From contig NZ_JAKVTW010000003.1 of the NCBI RefSeq assembly GCF_022489065.1, positions 62,001 to 126,000 on the forward strand: 64,000 nucleotides of DNA, written 5' to 3'. This document shows positions 46,591-56,900 of this stretch, piece by piece (the first letter of the stretch is position 1; every line of letters starts with the position of its first letter). The notes below the pieces were generated by a model, which searched no databases, had not been told where the DNA came from, and was given only the letters and a program-made list of their open reading frames with translations. The position numbers and the translations under genes were made by a program. The DNA comes from Vreelandella neptunia (lineage in GTDB: Bacteria; Pseudomonadota; Gammaproteobacteria; Pseudomonadales; Halomonadaceae).

Positions 46591-47117
46591 GGTAAATTGC
46601 CTTCCGTACCGTAGGTGATGGTCATCATTAAGGTGGCTTCTGCTTCTTGGGTACGATAGAGATGCGGCTGGTCGGCGGCGAAGGTGATCGTATCCCCTGG
46701 CCTAAGCTGGGTAGTAGCCCCTTCTGGCCCCGCTTCAAGCCAGCCACTAATCAGCGTTAGCGATTCACGTGTGCCCTTTGTGTGGGCTTCGGCATTGCGA
46801 ATCGTGTTGGGCGCACAGCGCATCCAGTAGGCGTCAACTTGGGGCGCATCTTTGCCTTGATCAATTAAGCGCACCTGCACACCGTCTTCGCCGAGAGGTA
46901 CGGTAATCGGCGCCACCAGCGTGCCGAAAGGGACGTTGAGCTGCACCGCCAAGCGCCAAATAGTATCCAGCGTGGGGTTGCCGTTACCTTGTTCAAGGCG
47001 ACATAGGTTAGATTTGGCGATGCCTGCCTCATTGGCCAGCTGCGACAACGACCAGCCACGCTCTAAACGAAGCGACTGGAGGTGTTGGCCTAGCGTGCTG
47101 AGTGAAAGCTTATCCAT
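46587..47117 (-). CDS. XRE-family regulator with cupin domain
   Basis: A 176-residue regulator: N-terminal helix-turn-helix of the Xre/Cro type (residues 8-65, LRLERGWSLSQLANEAGIAKSNLCRLEQGNGNPTLDTIWRLA) and a C-terminal cupin (residues 105-172, SGWLEAGPEGATTQLRPGDTITFAADQPHLYR) that probably binds an amino acid or related effector. It is the first gene of an operon with azlC and azlD and likely represses it through the palindrome just upstream. Confidence 0.92.
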   Translation of the reverse strand: MDKLSLSTLGQHLQSLRLERGWSLSQLANEAGIAKSNLCRLEQGNGNPTLDTIWRLAVQLNVPFGTLVAPITVPLGEDGVQVRLIDQGKDAPQVDAYWMRCAPNTIRNAEAHTKGTRESLTLISGWLEAGPEGATTQLRPGDTITFAADQPHLYRTQEAEATLMMTITYGTEGNLP

Positions 47118-47153
47118 AACGTATCGTCCGGCTGCTCTTAATGCTGTTCCTTT

Positions 47154-47180
47154 TATAGAACGTTCTATATAAAGAACGTT
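47154..47180. promoter_or_regulatory. Operator-like palindrome before the XRE-azlCD operon
   Basis: TATAGAAC-GTTCTATA (47154-47169) is a perfect 16-bp palindrome, and its core AGAACGTT recurs at 47173-47180, 16 bases on. It lies 37 bases before the regulator ATG, in the divergent gap to the MFS gene, and is probably the binding site of the XRE regulator. Confidence 0.75.
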
Positions 47181-47231
47181 AGCCTGTCAATGATTGTGTT
47201 GAAAGCTTTCAGTGGCACTCTTTATGCATCT

Positions 47232-47262
47232 ACTTTCTTGATGAACTTTCTTGATGAACTTT
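47232..47262. repeat. Tandem 13-bp repeat before the MFS gene
   Basis: ACTTTCTTGATGA occurs twice head to tail and a third copy begins (ACTTT). It lies 25 bases before the start codon of the MFS gene, so it forms part of its leader. Confidence 0.85.
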
Positions 47263-47287
47263 AAGTTGTCTGCTGCGAGGAAACGCA

Positions 47288-48592
47288 ATGCGTTCATTGG
47301 CAATGCTCAAACCGGTTAAATCGATACTGCAGAGCGTGGCGTTGTTGCTGCTTGGTAACGGCTTATTAAATACGCTGCTAACGCTGCGGGGTACTGATGA
47401 GGGCTTCTCCAGTGCGGTGCTCGGGATCATCATGTCCGGCTACTTTGTTGGGTTCATCTGCGGCACCTGGGTGAGTGGGCGATTAATTCGGCGCATGGGA
47501 CATATCCGTACCTTTGGCTTCTGCGCCTCCATTTGTGCATCGGTAGCGCTTTTGCACCTCATCTTTGTTAACCCCTGGGTATGGTTACCATTGCGGGTCA
47601 TCTATGGGCTTTCGTTTATTACCTTAATCACCGTGATCGAGAGCTGGCTGAATAGCCAAGCCGCCAGCCATGAGCGGGGGCGTATTTTCGCGGTTTATAT
47701 GGTGGTTAACTTAGGGGCGTTAGCCATTGCTCAGCAGCTACTGCGACTCTCTTCGCCGCAAGACTTTTTACTTTTTGTTGTCATCGCTATTTTGATCAGT
47801 TGGGCGCTATTACCGATCACCCTGACTCGTCGCGTTCAGCCTAAGATCCCCGAGCGGCCTAAAAGCAGCCTACGGGCGTTACTAGGCTTTGCACCGCTGG
47901 CGGTGGCTTCCGCTGCCTTGTCTGGGCTTGCCATGGGCGCGTTCTGGTCGATGACCCCGGTCTACGCCACTCAGTTGGGGTTTGATATTGGTGGGGTCGG
48001 GCTGGTGATGAGCGTGGCGATTATTGGCGGCGCATTGCTACAAATCCCTATTGGGCGTTTTTCGGATAAGCATGACCGCCCCAGGGTGATGACCTGGGTG
48101 GTGCTTTTAGCAGCGGTGATCGCAGCGGTTATGCCCTTTGCGCCCAACCATGAAGCCCTATTGGGGCTTTACTTTATCTGGGGTGGTTTGGCGTTTTCGC
48201 TCTATCCGCTGGCGGTGGCTCAACTGATCGATCAGCTCCACCCTGATGAAATTGTTTCCGGTTCGGCAGATATGCTGGTGATGCACGGGGCGGGTTGTGC
48301 CGTGGCGCCAATTGCAGCAGGGTCACTGATGACAGCAGTGGGGAGCCACGGCCTGCCGATCTATATTGCCTGTGTGTTTACCCTGTTAGGTATTTACGCC
48401 ATTTATCGCCGCCGCCATGTAACGGCCTTGATCACCCATACTGCCCACTTTGAGCCAATGGTACAAAGTAGTGCAGGGGCGTTAGAAATGATCTTCGATG
48501 ATACCCAGCGCGATCTATTCGATGATCCAAGTTTTTATGAAGAGGGTGAACGTGAGCGTTTAGCAAACCTTTTTAAACCATCAAATGGTTGA
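47288..48592 (+). CDS. MFS transporter (YcaD-like)
   Basis: A 434-residue major facilitator protein with 12 helices: first half starts QSVALLLLGNGLLNTLLTLRG, with the loop 2-3 motif GTWVSGRLIRRMGHIRTF and the segment VIESWLNSQA that marks the YcaD/UMF2 group; second half begins near residue 205. The C-terminal 50 residues are cytoplasmic and acidic (MIFDDTQRDLFDDPSFYEEGERERL). A GAGGA site six bases before the ATG supports the start. Substrate is unknown; it is divergent from the azlCD operon and might share its operator. Confidence 0.92.
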   Translation: MRSLAMLKPVKSILQSVALLLLGNGLLNTLLTLRGTDEGFSSAVLGIIMSGYFVGFICGTWVSGRLIRRMGHIRTFGFCASICASVALLHLIFVNPWVWLPLRVIYGLSFITLITVIESWLNSQAASHERGRIFAVYMVVNLGALAIAQQLLRLSSPQDFLLFVVIAILISWALLPITLTRRVQPKIPERPKSSLRALLGFAPLAVASAALSGLAMGAFWSMTPVYATQLGFDIGGVGLVMSVAIIGGALLQIPIGRFSDKHDRPRVMTWVVLLAAVIAAVMPFAPNHEALLGLYFIWGGLAFSLYPLAVAQLIDQLHPDEIVSGSADMLVMHGAGCAVAPIAAGSLMTAVGSHGLPIYIACVFTLLGIYAIYRRRHVTALITHTAHFEPMVQSSAGALEMIFDDTQRDLFDDPSFYEEGERERLANLFKPSNG

Positions 48593-48624
48593 TGCGCGAG
48601 CACGACTGGGAGTAGCTATTAGTA

Positions 48625-48651
48625 GGAGTGGCTATTATAAAAAGCCACTCC
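48625..48651. terminator. Inverted repeat between convergent genes
   Basis: GGAGTGGCT pairs with AGCCACTCC around nine A/T-rich bases, between the convergent MFS and sstT genes. The T tract is missing on both sides, so termination would be weak. Confidence 0.5.
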
Positions 48652-48664
48652 CAATAGTGAATGG

Positions 48665-49888
48665 TTAAGAACGCTTCGCCTCTTGTGACTTGCAGGCGGC
48701 AGCAGTGAAGAGGACATCGGTTGAGGAGTTGAGCGCGGTTTCGGTGGAGTCCTGCACCACGCTAATCACAAAGCCAATCGCCACTGCTTGCATGGCCACT
48801 TCCGTGGGGATGCCAAACAGATTGGCGGCCATTGGGATCAGCATGAGTGATCCGCCTGCCACCCCTGAAACGCCGCAGGCCGCCAGCGCTGAAACCACGC
48901 ACAGCAGCAGCGCCGTGGCGAAATCAACGTTAATCCCTAGCGTATGTGTGGTGGCCAGGGTAATCACCGTAATTGTAATGGCCGCACCGCACATATTGAT
49001 CGTTGCGCCCAACGGAATTGATATGGAGTAGGTGTCAGGGTCAAGCTTCAGGCGGCGGCAAAGTTCTAAGTTGACCGGAATATTGGCTGCCGAACTGCGG
49101 GTGAAAAAGGCCGTGATCGCGCTGCCCCGCAGGCATGTGAACACCAGTGGATAAGGATTTTGCCGAGTGGTGAAGTACACCAGTAGCGGGTTACTCACTA
49201 GCGCGACAAACAGCATGCAGCCCACAATCACACCTAGCAGTTGGGCATAGTTGAGCAGCGCCCCAACGCCAGACTCTGCTAGCGTGCCTGCTACCAAACC
49301 CAGGATGCCCAGCGGCGCTAATCGAATCACCAGCGTAACGATGCGAGTGATTGCCGTGGATAAATCGCTCAATGCCTGACGGGTGGTATCGCTGGCTTGG
49401 CGCAGCGTTAATCCCAGTCCGATCGCCCAGGCCAGAATAGCGATAAAGTTAGCCTCCATCAGCGCGCTAATGGGATTGGCCACGGCGTTCAATAGCAGAT
49501 CGCGTAGAACGCTAAAAATATCCCCAGGTGGAGTGCCATCCACTTGACCTGCATTCAATGAAAGCTCTGTAGGAAAAAGAAAACTGGCTGCCACCGCAAT
49601 GAATGCGGCGATTAGCGTGCCTACCACATACAGCATTAGCACAGGGCGCATGTGGGTTGGTTGGCCTTTTTGATGAGCAGAGATGGCTGCAGCCACTAAT
49701 ACAAACACCAAAATAGGTGCCACGGCCTGTAACGCGGCGATAAATAGCTGGCCCAATAGGGCCACATCGCTGGCAATACCCGGTGCAAACAGGGCGAGCA
49801 ATACCCCAACAACAATACCGATTAAAATCTGCGGGATAAGGCCCAGCCGAATGAGTGGCCGGAAAACTGCGTGGGCGGTGGCGATCAT
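48665..49888 (-). CDS. sstT: Serine/threonine:sodium symporter
   Basis: A 407-residue member of the dicarboxylate/amino acid:cation symporter family that imports serine and threonine with Na+. Eight membrane helices plus re-entrant loops; key pieces are [20 protein letters not shown] (serine-rich first hairpin), [19 protein letters not shown], and [24 protein letters not shown]. The frame is open further upstream, but the ATG at 49888 gives the usual start ([25 protein letters not shown]). The upstream 200 bases up to the small exported protein gene hold its promoter region. Confidence 0.94.
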   Translation of the reverse strand: MIATAHAVFRPLIRLGLIPQILIGIVVGVLLALFAPGIASDVALLGQLFIAALQAVAPILVFVLVAAAISAHQKGQPTHMRPVLMLYVVGTLIAAFIAVAASFLFPTELSLNAGQVDGTPPGDIFSVLRDLLLNAVANPISALMEANFIAILAWAIGLGLTLRQASDTTRQALSDLSTAITRIVTLVIRLAPLGILGLVAGTLAESGVGALLNYAQLLGVIVGCMLFVALVSNPLLVYFTTRQNPYPLVFTCLRGSAITAFFTRSSAANIPVNLELCRRLKLDPDTYSISIPLGATINMCGAAITITVITLATTHTLGINVDFATALLLCVVSALAACGVSGVAGGSLMLIPMAANLFGIPTEVAMQAVAIGFVISVVQDSTETALNSSTDVLFTAAACKSQEAKRS

Positions 49889-50108
49889 TGCGCAACTCTC
49901 AGGTAGTCGAAAAGGGGTTACGTTACGGCGATGGGCCACTAACGCGCCTGAAAGGGGCAGCATTCTATCAGCTGCGGGTATGCCGCGGGCAGCCGTGTAA
50001 AAAAACTCGCAGGTTATATACTGAGAATGTCGCTGGGTGTTCAAACTTAGCGGTGCAAAACTCGCAACTTGCTGTTTACTCCAAAAAAAAGATCCAGGGA
50101 ATTTTCCA

Positions 50109-50438
50109 ATGCGTATAAGAACGTTGTTGGTTGCGCTTATGGCGCTAATCGCTTCATCACTAGCAGTAGCAGCAGACTACTATGTGGATATTACGAACCG
50201 CACTGGTTACACCATCTACTATATGTACGTGAGCCCAGGGAGCTCAAAAAGTTGGGAAGAGGATCTGTTGGGCAGTGATGTGTTGATGAACGGTGATACG
50301 CAACGGGTGACGTTAACCGGCTATACCAATCCCTATTTCGACATCCGCCTCGTAGATGAAGATAACGACAGCTATACCTTCTGGAACGTAAATGTTGCAG
50401 CGGAAGACATCATCGTCACGCTGGATCATCTCGATTAA
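50109..50438 (+). CDS. Small exported protein with N-x-T-G-Y-x-I motif
   Basis: A 109-residue secreted or periplasmic protein. Signal peptide residues 1-21 (SLAVAAD). The mature part of about 88 residues reads as a small beta-sandwich: [18 protein letters not shown], then [21 protein letters not shown] and [20 protein letters not shown] have a general recollection of similar small proteins (pattern TGYxIxxxYVSPxxxxxWxxDLLG) in several proteobacteria, without known function. The ATG at 50109 is chosen because the signal peptide starts there; upstream codons in frame look non-coding. Confidence 0.8.
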   Translation: MRIRTLLVALMALIASSLAVAADYYVDITNRTGYTIYYMYVSPGSSKSWEEDLLGSDVLMNGDTQRVTLTGYTNPYFDIRLVDEDNDSYTFWNVNVAAEDIIVTLDHLD

Positions 50439-50455
50439 CGCTACTCGCATCCATT

Positions 50456-50487
50456 AAAAATGCCCCTGCCAAGCGGCCAGGGGCATT
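50456..50487 (-). terminator. Terminator for the 50508 gene (minus strand)
   Basis: AATGCCCCTG and its complement form a 10-bp stem; on the minus strand five T residues follow. It lies between convergent genes and may serve both. Confidence 0.85.
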
Positions 50488-50507
50488 GATATCAATGAAT
50501 TAGCGAG

Positions 50508-50846
50508 TCAAGCCGCAACGACGCTTAGCTGAGCGGGTGCGGTTTTAGGCTTGCGCATTGGTTCGCTATTATCCGCGAGCACTTCGCTACCTGTCATCGC
50601 TGCCTTCATTTCTGCTTTTATTTCTTCATGGCCCTGCTGCGTTAAAGCCATAACTTCAGAGGAAGTGCCCCATTTAAGCAGCATCTCATCCAGTAGGTGC
50701 TCGGCTTTTTTAGCTTGGCCCCAGCGGTTAAGCAGTTGGGCAATGGCGTAGTCGCACTCGGGAGTGTCGAACAGATCATCCTTGATGTCTTGAATGGCAA
50801 TTTGAAGACCTGCCTGGGAAAGGTCGCTTTGCGTTTCGCTGTGCAT
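50508..50846 (-). CDS. Small hypothetical protein
   Basis: A 112-residue soluble protein of no family I recognise. The first 70 residues look helical, with a TPR-like feel (CDYAIAQLLNRWGQAKKAEHLLDEMLLKWG), followed by KAEMKAAMTGSEV and a Pro/Lys-rich tail (PMRKPKTAPAQLS). The start has a GGAG site eight bases upstream and a terminator follows the stop, so it looks like a real, separately transcribed gene. The role is unknown. Confidence 0.7.
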   Translation of the reverse strand: MHSETQSDLSQAGLQIAIQDIKDDLFDTPECDYAIAQLLNRWGQAKKAEHLLDEMLLKWGTSSEVMALTQQGHEEIKAEMKAAMTGSEVLADNSEPMRKPKTAPAQLSVVAA

Positions 50847-50982
50847 ATCACGGCTCCGTGTGAATGCGATTCTTAATGGTGGTGTTGGTCGACCACCTGC
50901 TTATGAGTTGTACGTGTCTTGTACGCAGCTGAGCATAATATAGCTTTCAGTCAGAAGCAAACCCCCAAAAGCAGGTAACAAC

Positions 50983-53900
50983 TCACGATTTAGCCTGGTT
51001 AACGTGACGCTGAATAGTTATCTTCAGCTGATGGTTTTTACCGTCCAGTGGGATTCGTACTTCTCCTTGCTGGCGCGCAAGTGGGCTGCCGTCCAGCTCT
51101 GCGCTGGGTGCCTCGTCAGTGGCGACGATATCAACCGCGTAATGCGTAGCGGCAACGGTAAGAGTCGCACTATAGCCTGGCCACTCGTTAGGCAGGCAGG
51201 GAGCAATTACCAGCCAACTGCCTTCCCGGCTGATTCCCAAGATACCTTCAATGCCTGCTCGGTACATCCAGCCTGCCGAGCCCGTGTACCATGTCCAGCC
51301 GCCGCGACCGGTATGCGGCGCAACCGAGTAAACATCAGCGGCGACCACATAAGGTTCAACGTGATAGCGGGACACTTCTTCAGCCGTGCGGGCGTGATTG
51401 ATAGGATTGAGCAGCGAGAAAAGCGCGTGGGCCTTACCGCCTTCGCCTAATTTGGCAAATGCCAGTATCGCCCACATGGCAGCATGGCTATATTGCCCGC
51501 CATTTTCGCGCATGCCCGGTGGGTAGCCGCCGATATAGCCAGGGTCGCGTTCGGGTTGGTCAAAGGGAGGCCAGAACAGTAGCGCCAGTTGCTCATCGTG
51601 CATGATGAGCTCGCGCTCAAGTGAACGCATGGCAAGCGCTGCTCGGTGTGGGTTCGCCGCGCCAGAAAGCACCGCCCACGTTTGGGCTATCGAATCTATC
51701 CGGCACGCCTCACTCTCTTTACTGCCCAACCAATGACCATCGTCATAGGTTGCTCGCCGGTACCACTGGCCATCCCAGCCACTACCTTCCAGCGCAACAC
51801 GAAGCGCAATAGCGTGGGCACGCCACCGCTCGGTGCGGGGTGATTCCTGCTCATCCAAAGGGAGGAGAGAAGCGCTAGATAGTGACTGTTCACGCTGCTC
51901 GGCGAAGGGTAAAAATTGCTCCAGCGTATGCACTAGCAGCCAACCTAGCCAGACACTTTCCCCTTTGCCCGCTTCGCCAACGCGGTTCATACCATCGTTC
52001 CAATCGCCGCCACCGATCAGTGGCAAGCCGTGCTCGCCGGTCAGCGTTAAGCTTTGATCCAGGCCGCGGGCGCAGTGCTCAAAGAGTGACGCTGTTTCCC
52101 CGGCAATCATGGGCTGAAAAAAGCAGTCGTGCTCATCGGGTTCTAATAAAGCACCTTCAAGAAAACTGACTGGCTCGTCCAGTACGCCAACGTCAAGAGA
52201 CGTGGCTATATAGCGAGCGCAGGCATAGGCGAGCCATACCCGATCATCAGAAATGCGCGTTCGTACCCCTTGGCCGGAATGGGGCAACCACCAGTGCTGA
52301 ACATCACCTTCGACAAACTGGCGCGAAGCAGCGCGTAGCAAATGTTGGCGAGTGGTTTCTGGGCTTGTAAACGTCAACGCCATGCCGTCTTGCAACTGGT
52401 CGCGGAAACCATAGGCGCCACTGGCCTGATAGAACCCTGAGCGCGCAGTGATCCGACAGGCAATGGTTTGGTAGAGCAGCCAGCCGTTAAGCATGATATC
52501 CATGGCGCGGTCGGGCGTGGTCACTTGAATGGCATTAAGCTGTGTTTGCCAGTGCGCTGTTACTGTGGCCAGTTCAGCATCAATATCGGCTTCTCTATAG
52601 CGGGCAATCAGCGTCTGTGCTTCTTGGGCTGATCCTCCCTGACCCAGTAACACGATCACATCGACGCTTTCGCCTGCTGCCAGAGTTACGCTGCGCTGTA
52701 GCGTGGCACAGGGATCTAACCCCGCACCGTGAGTGCCGGAAAGAGGGGCGTTAGTGCGCAGCCCCAAAGGCGCTGCCAAGCTCCCCCCGTGGCCGATGAA
52801 TTCACATCGATCAGCTGTCCAAAAGGTAGGGTGGGCGCCCATATCCAAAAACGCTACCCGGCCTGGGAACGCGATGTTCCATGGGTTTTCTACCAGCAGC
52901 GCGCCGCTGTCAGCGTCTGAGCGAGAGATAAGAAATGGCGCCGAGCCGCTGCGCGAGGTGCCTAATACCCACTCCGCGTAAGCCGTGACAGAAAGCTTAC
53001 GGGGACGCCCTGAGTGATTGCTAATGCGCAGCCGGGATATTCTGAGCGGGTCGTCTAACGGCACAAAGTGCAGTAGCTCAAGGGCGATACCATCCGTGTG
53101 ATGCTCAAACTGGCTGTAGCCGAAGCCGTGCCGAGCTATATAGCGACCATGATCACGTATAGGGTGGGCGGTCGCGGTAAAGAGGTTCAGCGACTCTTCA
53201 TCACGCACATAAATCACATCGCCGCTGGGATCAGCCACGGGGTCGTTAGACCACGGTGTCAGCTGGTTTTCACGGCTATTATCCGCCCATACATAGCCCG
53301 CGCCCTCCGCTGATACCTGAAAGCCGAAGCCTGAGTTGGCGATCACATTAATCCACGGTGCCGGCGTAGAATTTCCCGCTTCAAGTACCGTGACATACTC
53401 GCGCCCTTGCGCCGCAAAGCCCCCCAGCCCGTTAAAAAACTCAAGCGTTGGAAGTGGGGCAAGCGCAGCCTCAACGGTATTAGTCGGGGTGTGTTTGGGC
53501 AGCGAGCGTTTGATGAAGGCGCGCGATGGTAAAGAGCGATGTTCAGGCAGTGTGAGCGCTAATTGATTCGCTATGTTGCCTCGATGGGCCATCAGCGCGA
53601 CACAGGCAATCGACTGTAACTGCGTGCGTATTTCTAAACTAATCAGGTCGGCACGTAGCGAAATCACCGCGCCCTGAGCGTGATCCTTTTTGAACCGGGG
53701 TTGGGTTTGACTGCTAAGAATGGCCGTTTCAATCGCTTGTTGCAGATCCTGAACATAAGAGGAGGCCCGCTCATTAATAATCACCACATCGACGCCTAGC
53801 CGTTTCATGCGCCAGTACTCATGGGCGCGCAGTAACTGGCGCACCTGAGCAATGTCATCGATAGAATCGATGCGCATTAAAATAATCGGCAGATCACCGG

Positions 53901-56900
53901 AGATGCCGTGCTGCCATAGGCGTGACTGCGGTCCTGCACCGCGTTCAATGGCCTCGGCGGGCGCTCTAAAGCGTGGGTCGGGGTATAAAATGGGGGCGGC
54001 TAAACGCTGAAAATCGGCCGCTTCTTCAGGTTGAATGCCCAAGTGACGGAGCTGAACCTGCGCCTGTGTCCAGGCGAGGGTTTTGGCGCGCTCGAAAGCG
54101 CTACGATCGTGGTGTTTATCGATCAAGTCCATCAATGCTTCGCGGGTTGAAGCCACCACAGTCCAATATGCAATGCGAGTGGCTTTGCCGGGGGCCACGC
54201 GCAGTCGGTAGCGCAATGCAAAAACGGGATCCAGCACGCTACCGACACTGCCCGACAAGCGATGATCTTTGCCCAGCGATACCGCGTTTAGCGCACGTCG
54301 TCCGCGACCCAAGAAGCGAGCGCGGTCGGTCTCAAACTGCAATTCACCGACGGTTTCGCCTTCTACTACAGCAAAGTGTGCTACCCACACTTCATCTTCG
54401 TCAGGCGAGCGCCGTCGCCTGGTCGCAATCAGGGCGTTGAATGCATCTAAGTACTCGGTCACCACAAACATTTTGGCAAACGCGGGGTGCGCATTGTCGG
54501 CATTGGGAGTGGTCAATACCAATTCAGAGTAGGAGGTAATATCGATATCACGGGAATGGCGACTGCTATTGGTGAGCGAGATATGCCGCACTTCACAATC
54601 GTCTTCGCCTGACACCATTACTTCCATGTGACTGGTGATGTCGTCGTGGCGATGGGTGTAGCGAGCGTAATCTTCGGCGAATATCACATGGTTATGGTCA
54701 TCGGTAGCGTTGGCCGAATGCGAAGCGGTTTGTCCTGTTGCGGTCCATACCCCAGGAAGCTGGGTATCGCGCAAAAAAATGAAGCTGCCCAGGTGATCGC
54801 GAGAGGCGTCTGGCTGCCAGCGGCTAATCGCAATATTACGCCACCGGCTGTAACCCCCGCCGGTGGCCGTTAACATCACCGAGTAACAGCCGTTAGAAAG
54901 CAAGTGAGTAATAGGCGGGCCACTTGCCATCGTGGTTGAACGGCGAATGGTTTGGGCCTCGTTTATCACCTGGCTAGCGTTTGACTTAACCTCTTCGGCA
55001 CGGGGGTGAGCAATCGCCACATTGCGCGGAACGCGCTCTTGCAACAGTAGCTCACTGGCTTGAATCATCGGTTCACGGTGAAAGCGAGCGCGCATCTGGC
55101 CGTGGTTCAGAGTATTAGCAATGGCGACGATCGTCATGCCCTGATGGTGGGCCATAAAGCTACGCACAATCACCACGCTTTCCCCCGCAGGCAGGCGCGA
55201 GCGGGTAAAGTCTAGCGCCTCATAGAAGCCGTAGCGGCCTAGCGCGCCCATCTCCGCTAAGCGTTTAAAGTTGCGGCAGGCCCCGTTGGGGTCGACCATC
55301 GTGGCTAATCCGGTGGCGTAAGGAGCAATCACCAAATCCGCTGAGAGCCCCCGCTTAAGCCCCAGCCCAGGCACGCCAAAATTTGAGTACTGGTAGGTGA
55401 ACTCCATATCACGGGCGTTATAGGCGGATTCGGAGATACCCCACGGCGCAGAGAGTTGGGTGGCATAGGTTTCTTGGCGCTTTACTACCAGCCGGTTGGT
55501 TTGTTCCAGCAGACTACCGCCGGGCGCACGCATCACTAGGGACGGCATTAGGTACTCAAACATCGAGCCCGACCAGGAGATCAGGGCCGAGCCAAAGGTA
55601 AGCGGTGTTGCCGCACGGCCCAATCTAAACCAGTGACGAGTAGGGATGTCCCCTTTGGCAATTGCAAACAGACTGGCAAGCCGTGCCTCTGATGCCAGCA
55701 GGTCATAGCAACTGGTATCCAGGCAGTTGTCATCCAGCGAGTAGCCAATCGACAGCAGTTGGCGTTCGTTGTTGAGTAGAAAGGCGAAATCCATGTTCAT
55801 CGCCAGGCGCCGCGCGGACGTGGCAATCTGCTGCAAGCGCAGCGATAACGCAGCCTCTGCCACGCTTGCCTGACTATCACGGTCAGCGCGGTGCTGCGCC
55901 ACGGAAGAGTGCAATGCTTCCACCCAAAACAGTACATCTTCGCTGTATATGTCGCTCTTTTCATCCAGCGTAGCGCGTACCAGGCTCAAAGCTTTATGGG
56001 TCAACTCGGCGATACTGGCCAAGTACTCTGGCTGCAGCGCTTCACCCTTTAACTGAGCGTCAATGGCTTCAAACTGTACGGTTAACTGAACCGTAAATTT
56101 TTCCGGGAGCCTCTTGTTCACCGGTACTGAGGCTTGTTGGAGTGCCTGGCGGGCCAAATTTAGCGTGTCAGCAATGCCCACCCGGGGATCCGCTAGAAAG
56201 CGCTCCGTTTGCCAACTTTCGCAGGCATTGGCAACCACGATCAAGTGACCTGCAAGATTGCCGCTATCCACCGTGGACACATAGCGGGGGTCAAGTGGGC
56301 GCAAGTCGTGGGTGGCGTACCAGTTATAGAAGTGCCCCCGGTAGCGCGGCAGCCCATGCATCACCTCGAGGGTCGCTTCTAAACGTTCCATCGCTGCTTG
56401 AGTGCCTGCCCATCCAAAATCACGCGCTGCCAAGGTCGAAAGCAGATAAAGCCCCATGTTGGTGGGTGAGGTGCGCTGGGCAAGCGCAGGCTGAGGATCT
56501 TCTTGAAAGTTATCGGGCGGCAAGCGGTTGTCTGTGGCGGTCACGAACGTTTCGAAATAGCGCCAGGTTCTCCGTGCAATCAGCCGTAGCTCGCGTGCTT
56601 CGTCCACTGAAATAGTGGGCTGGACAACAGCGCTTTTGTTGCTGCTTAACCATGACGCCACGGCCGGTGCAGCCAACCAGAGTAGTGCCATCGGCAGCGC
56701 AATGGGCCAAGCGCTGCTGGCTGTCCAAAGCGTACTGATAGTGACCGCTAAACCCAATGCCGTGCCGGGTGCCATCCGCTGGTAGAACCCCAAAACGGTC
56801 AGGGCAGGGCTCTTCATAGATTGAGCGGCAGACGTCCACTCAAGCAGTCGTTGGTGGGTTATCAATACCCTAACTAAGGTTCTGGCAATGGCGTCTAGCA

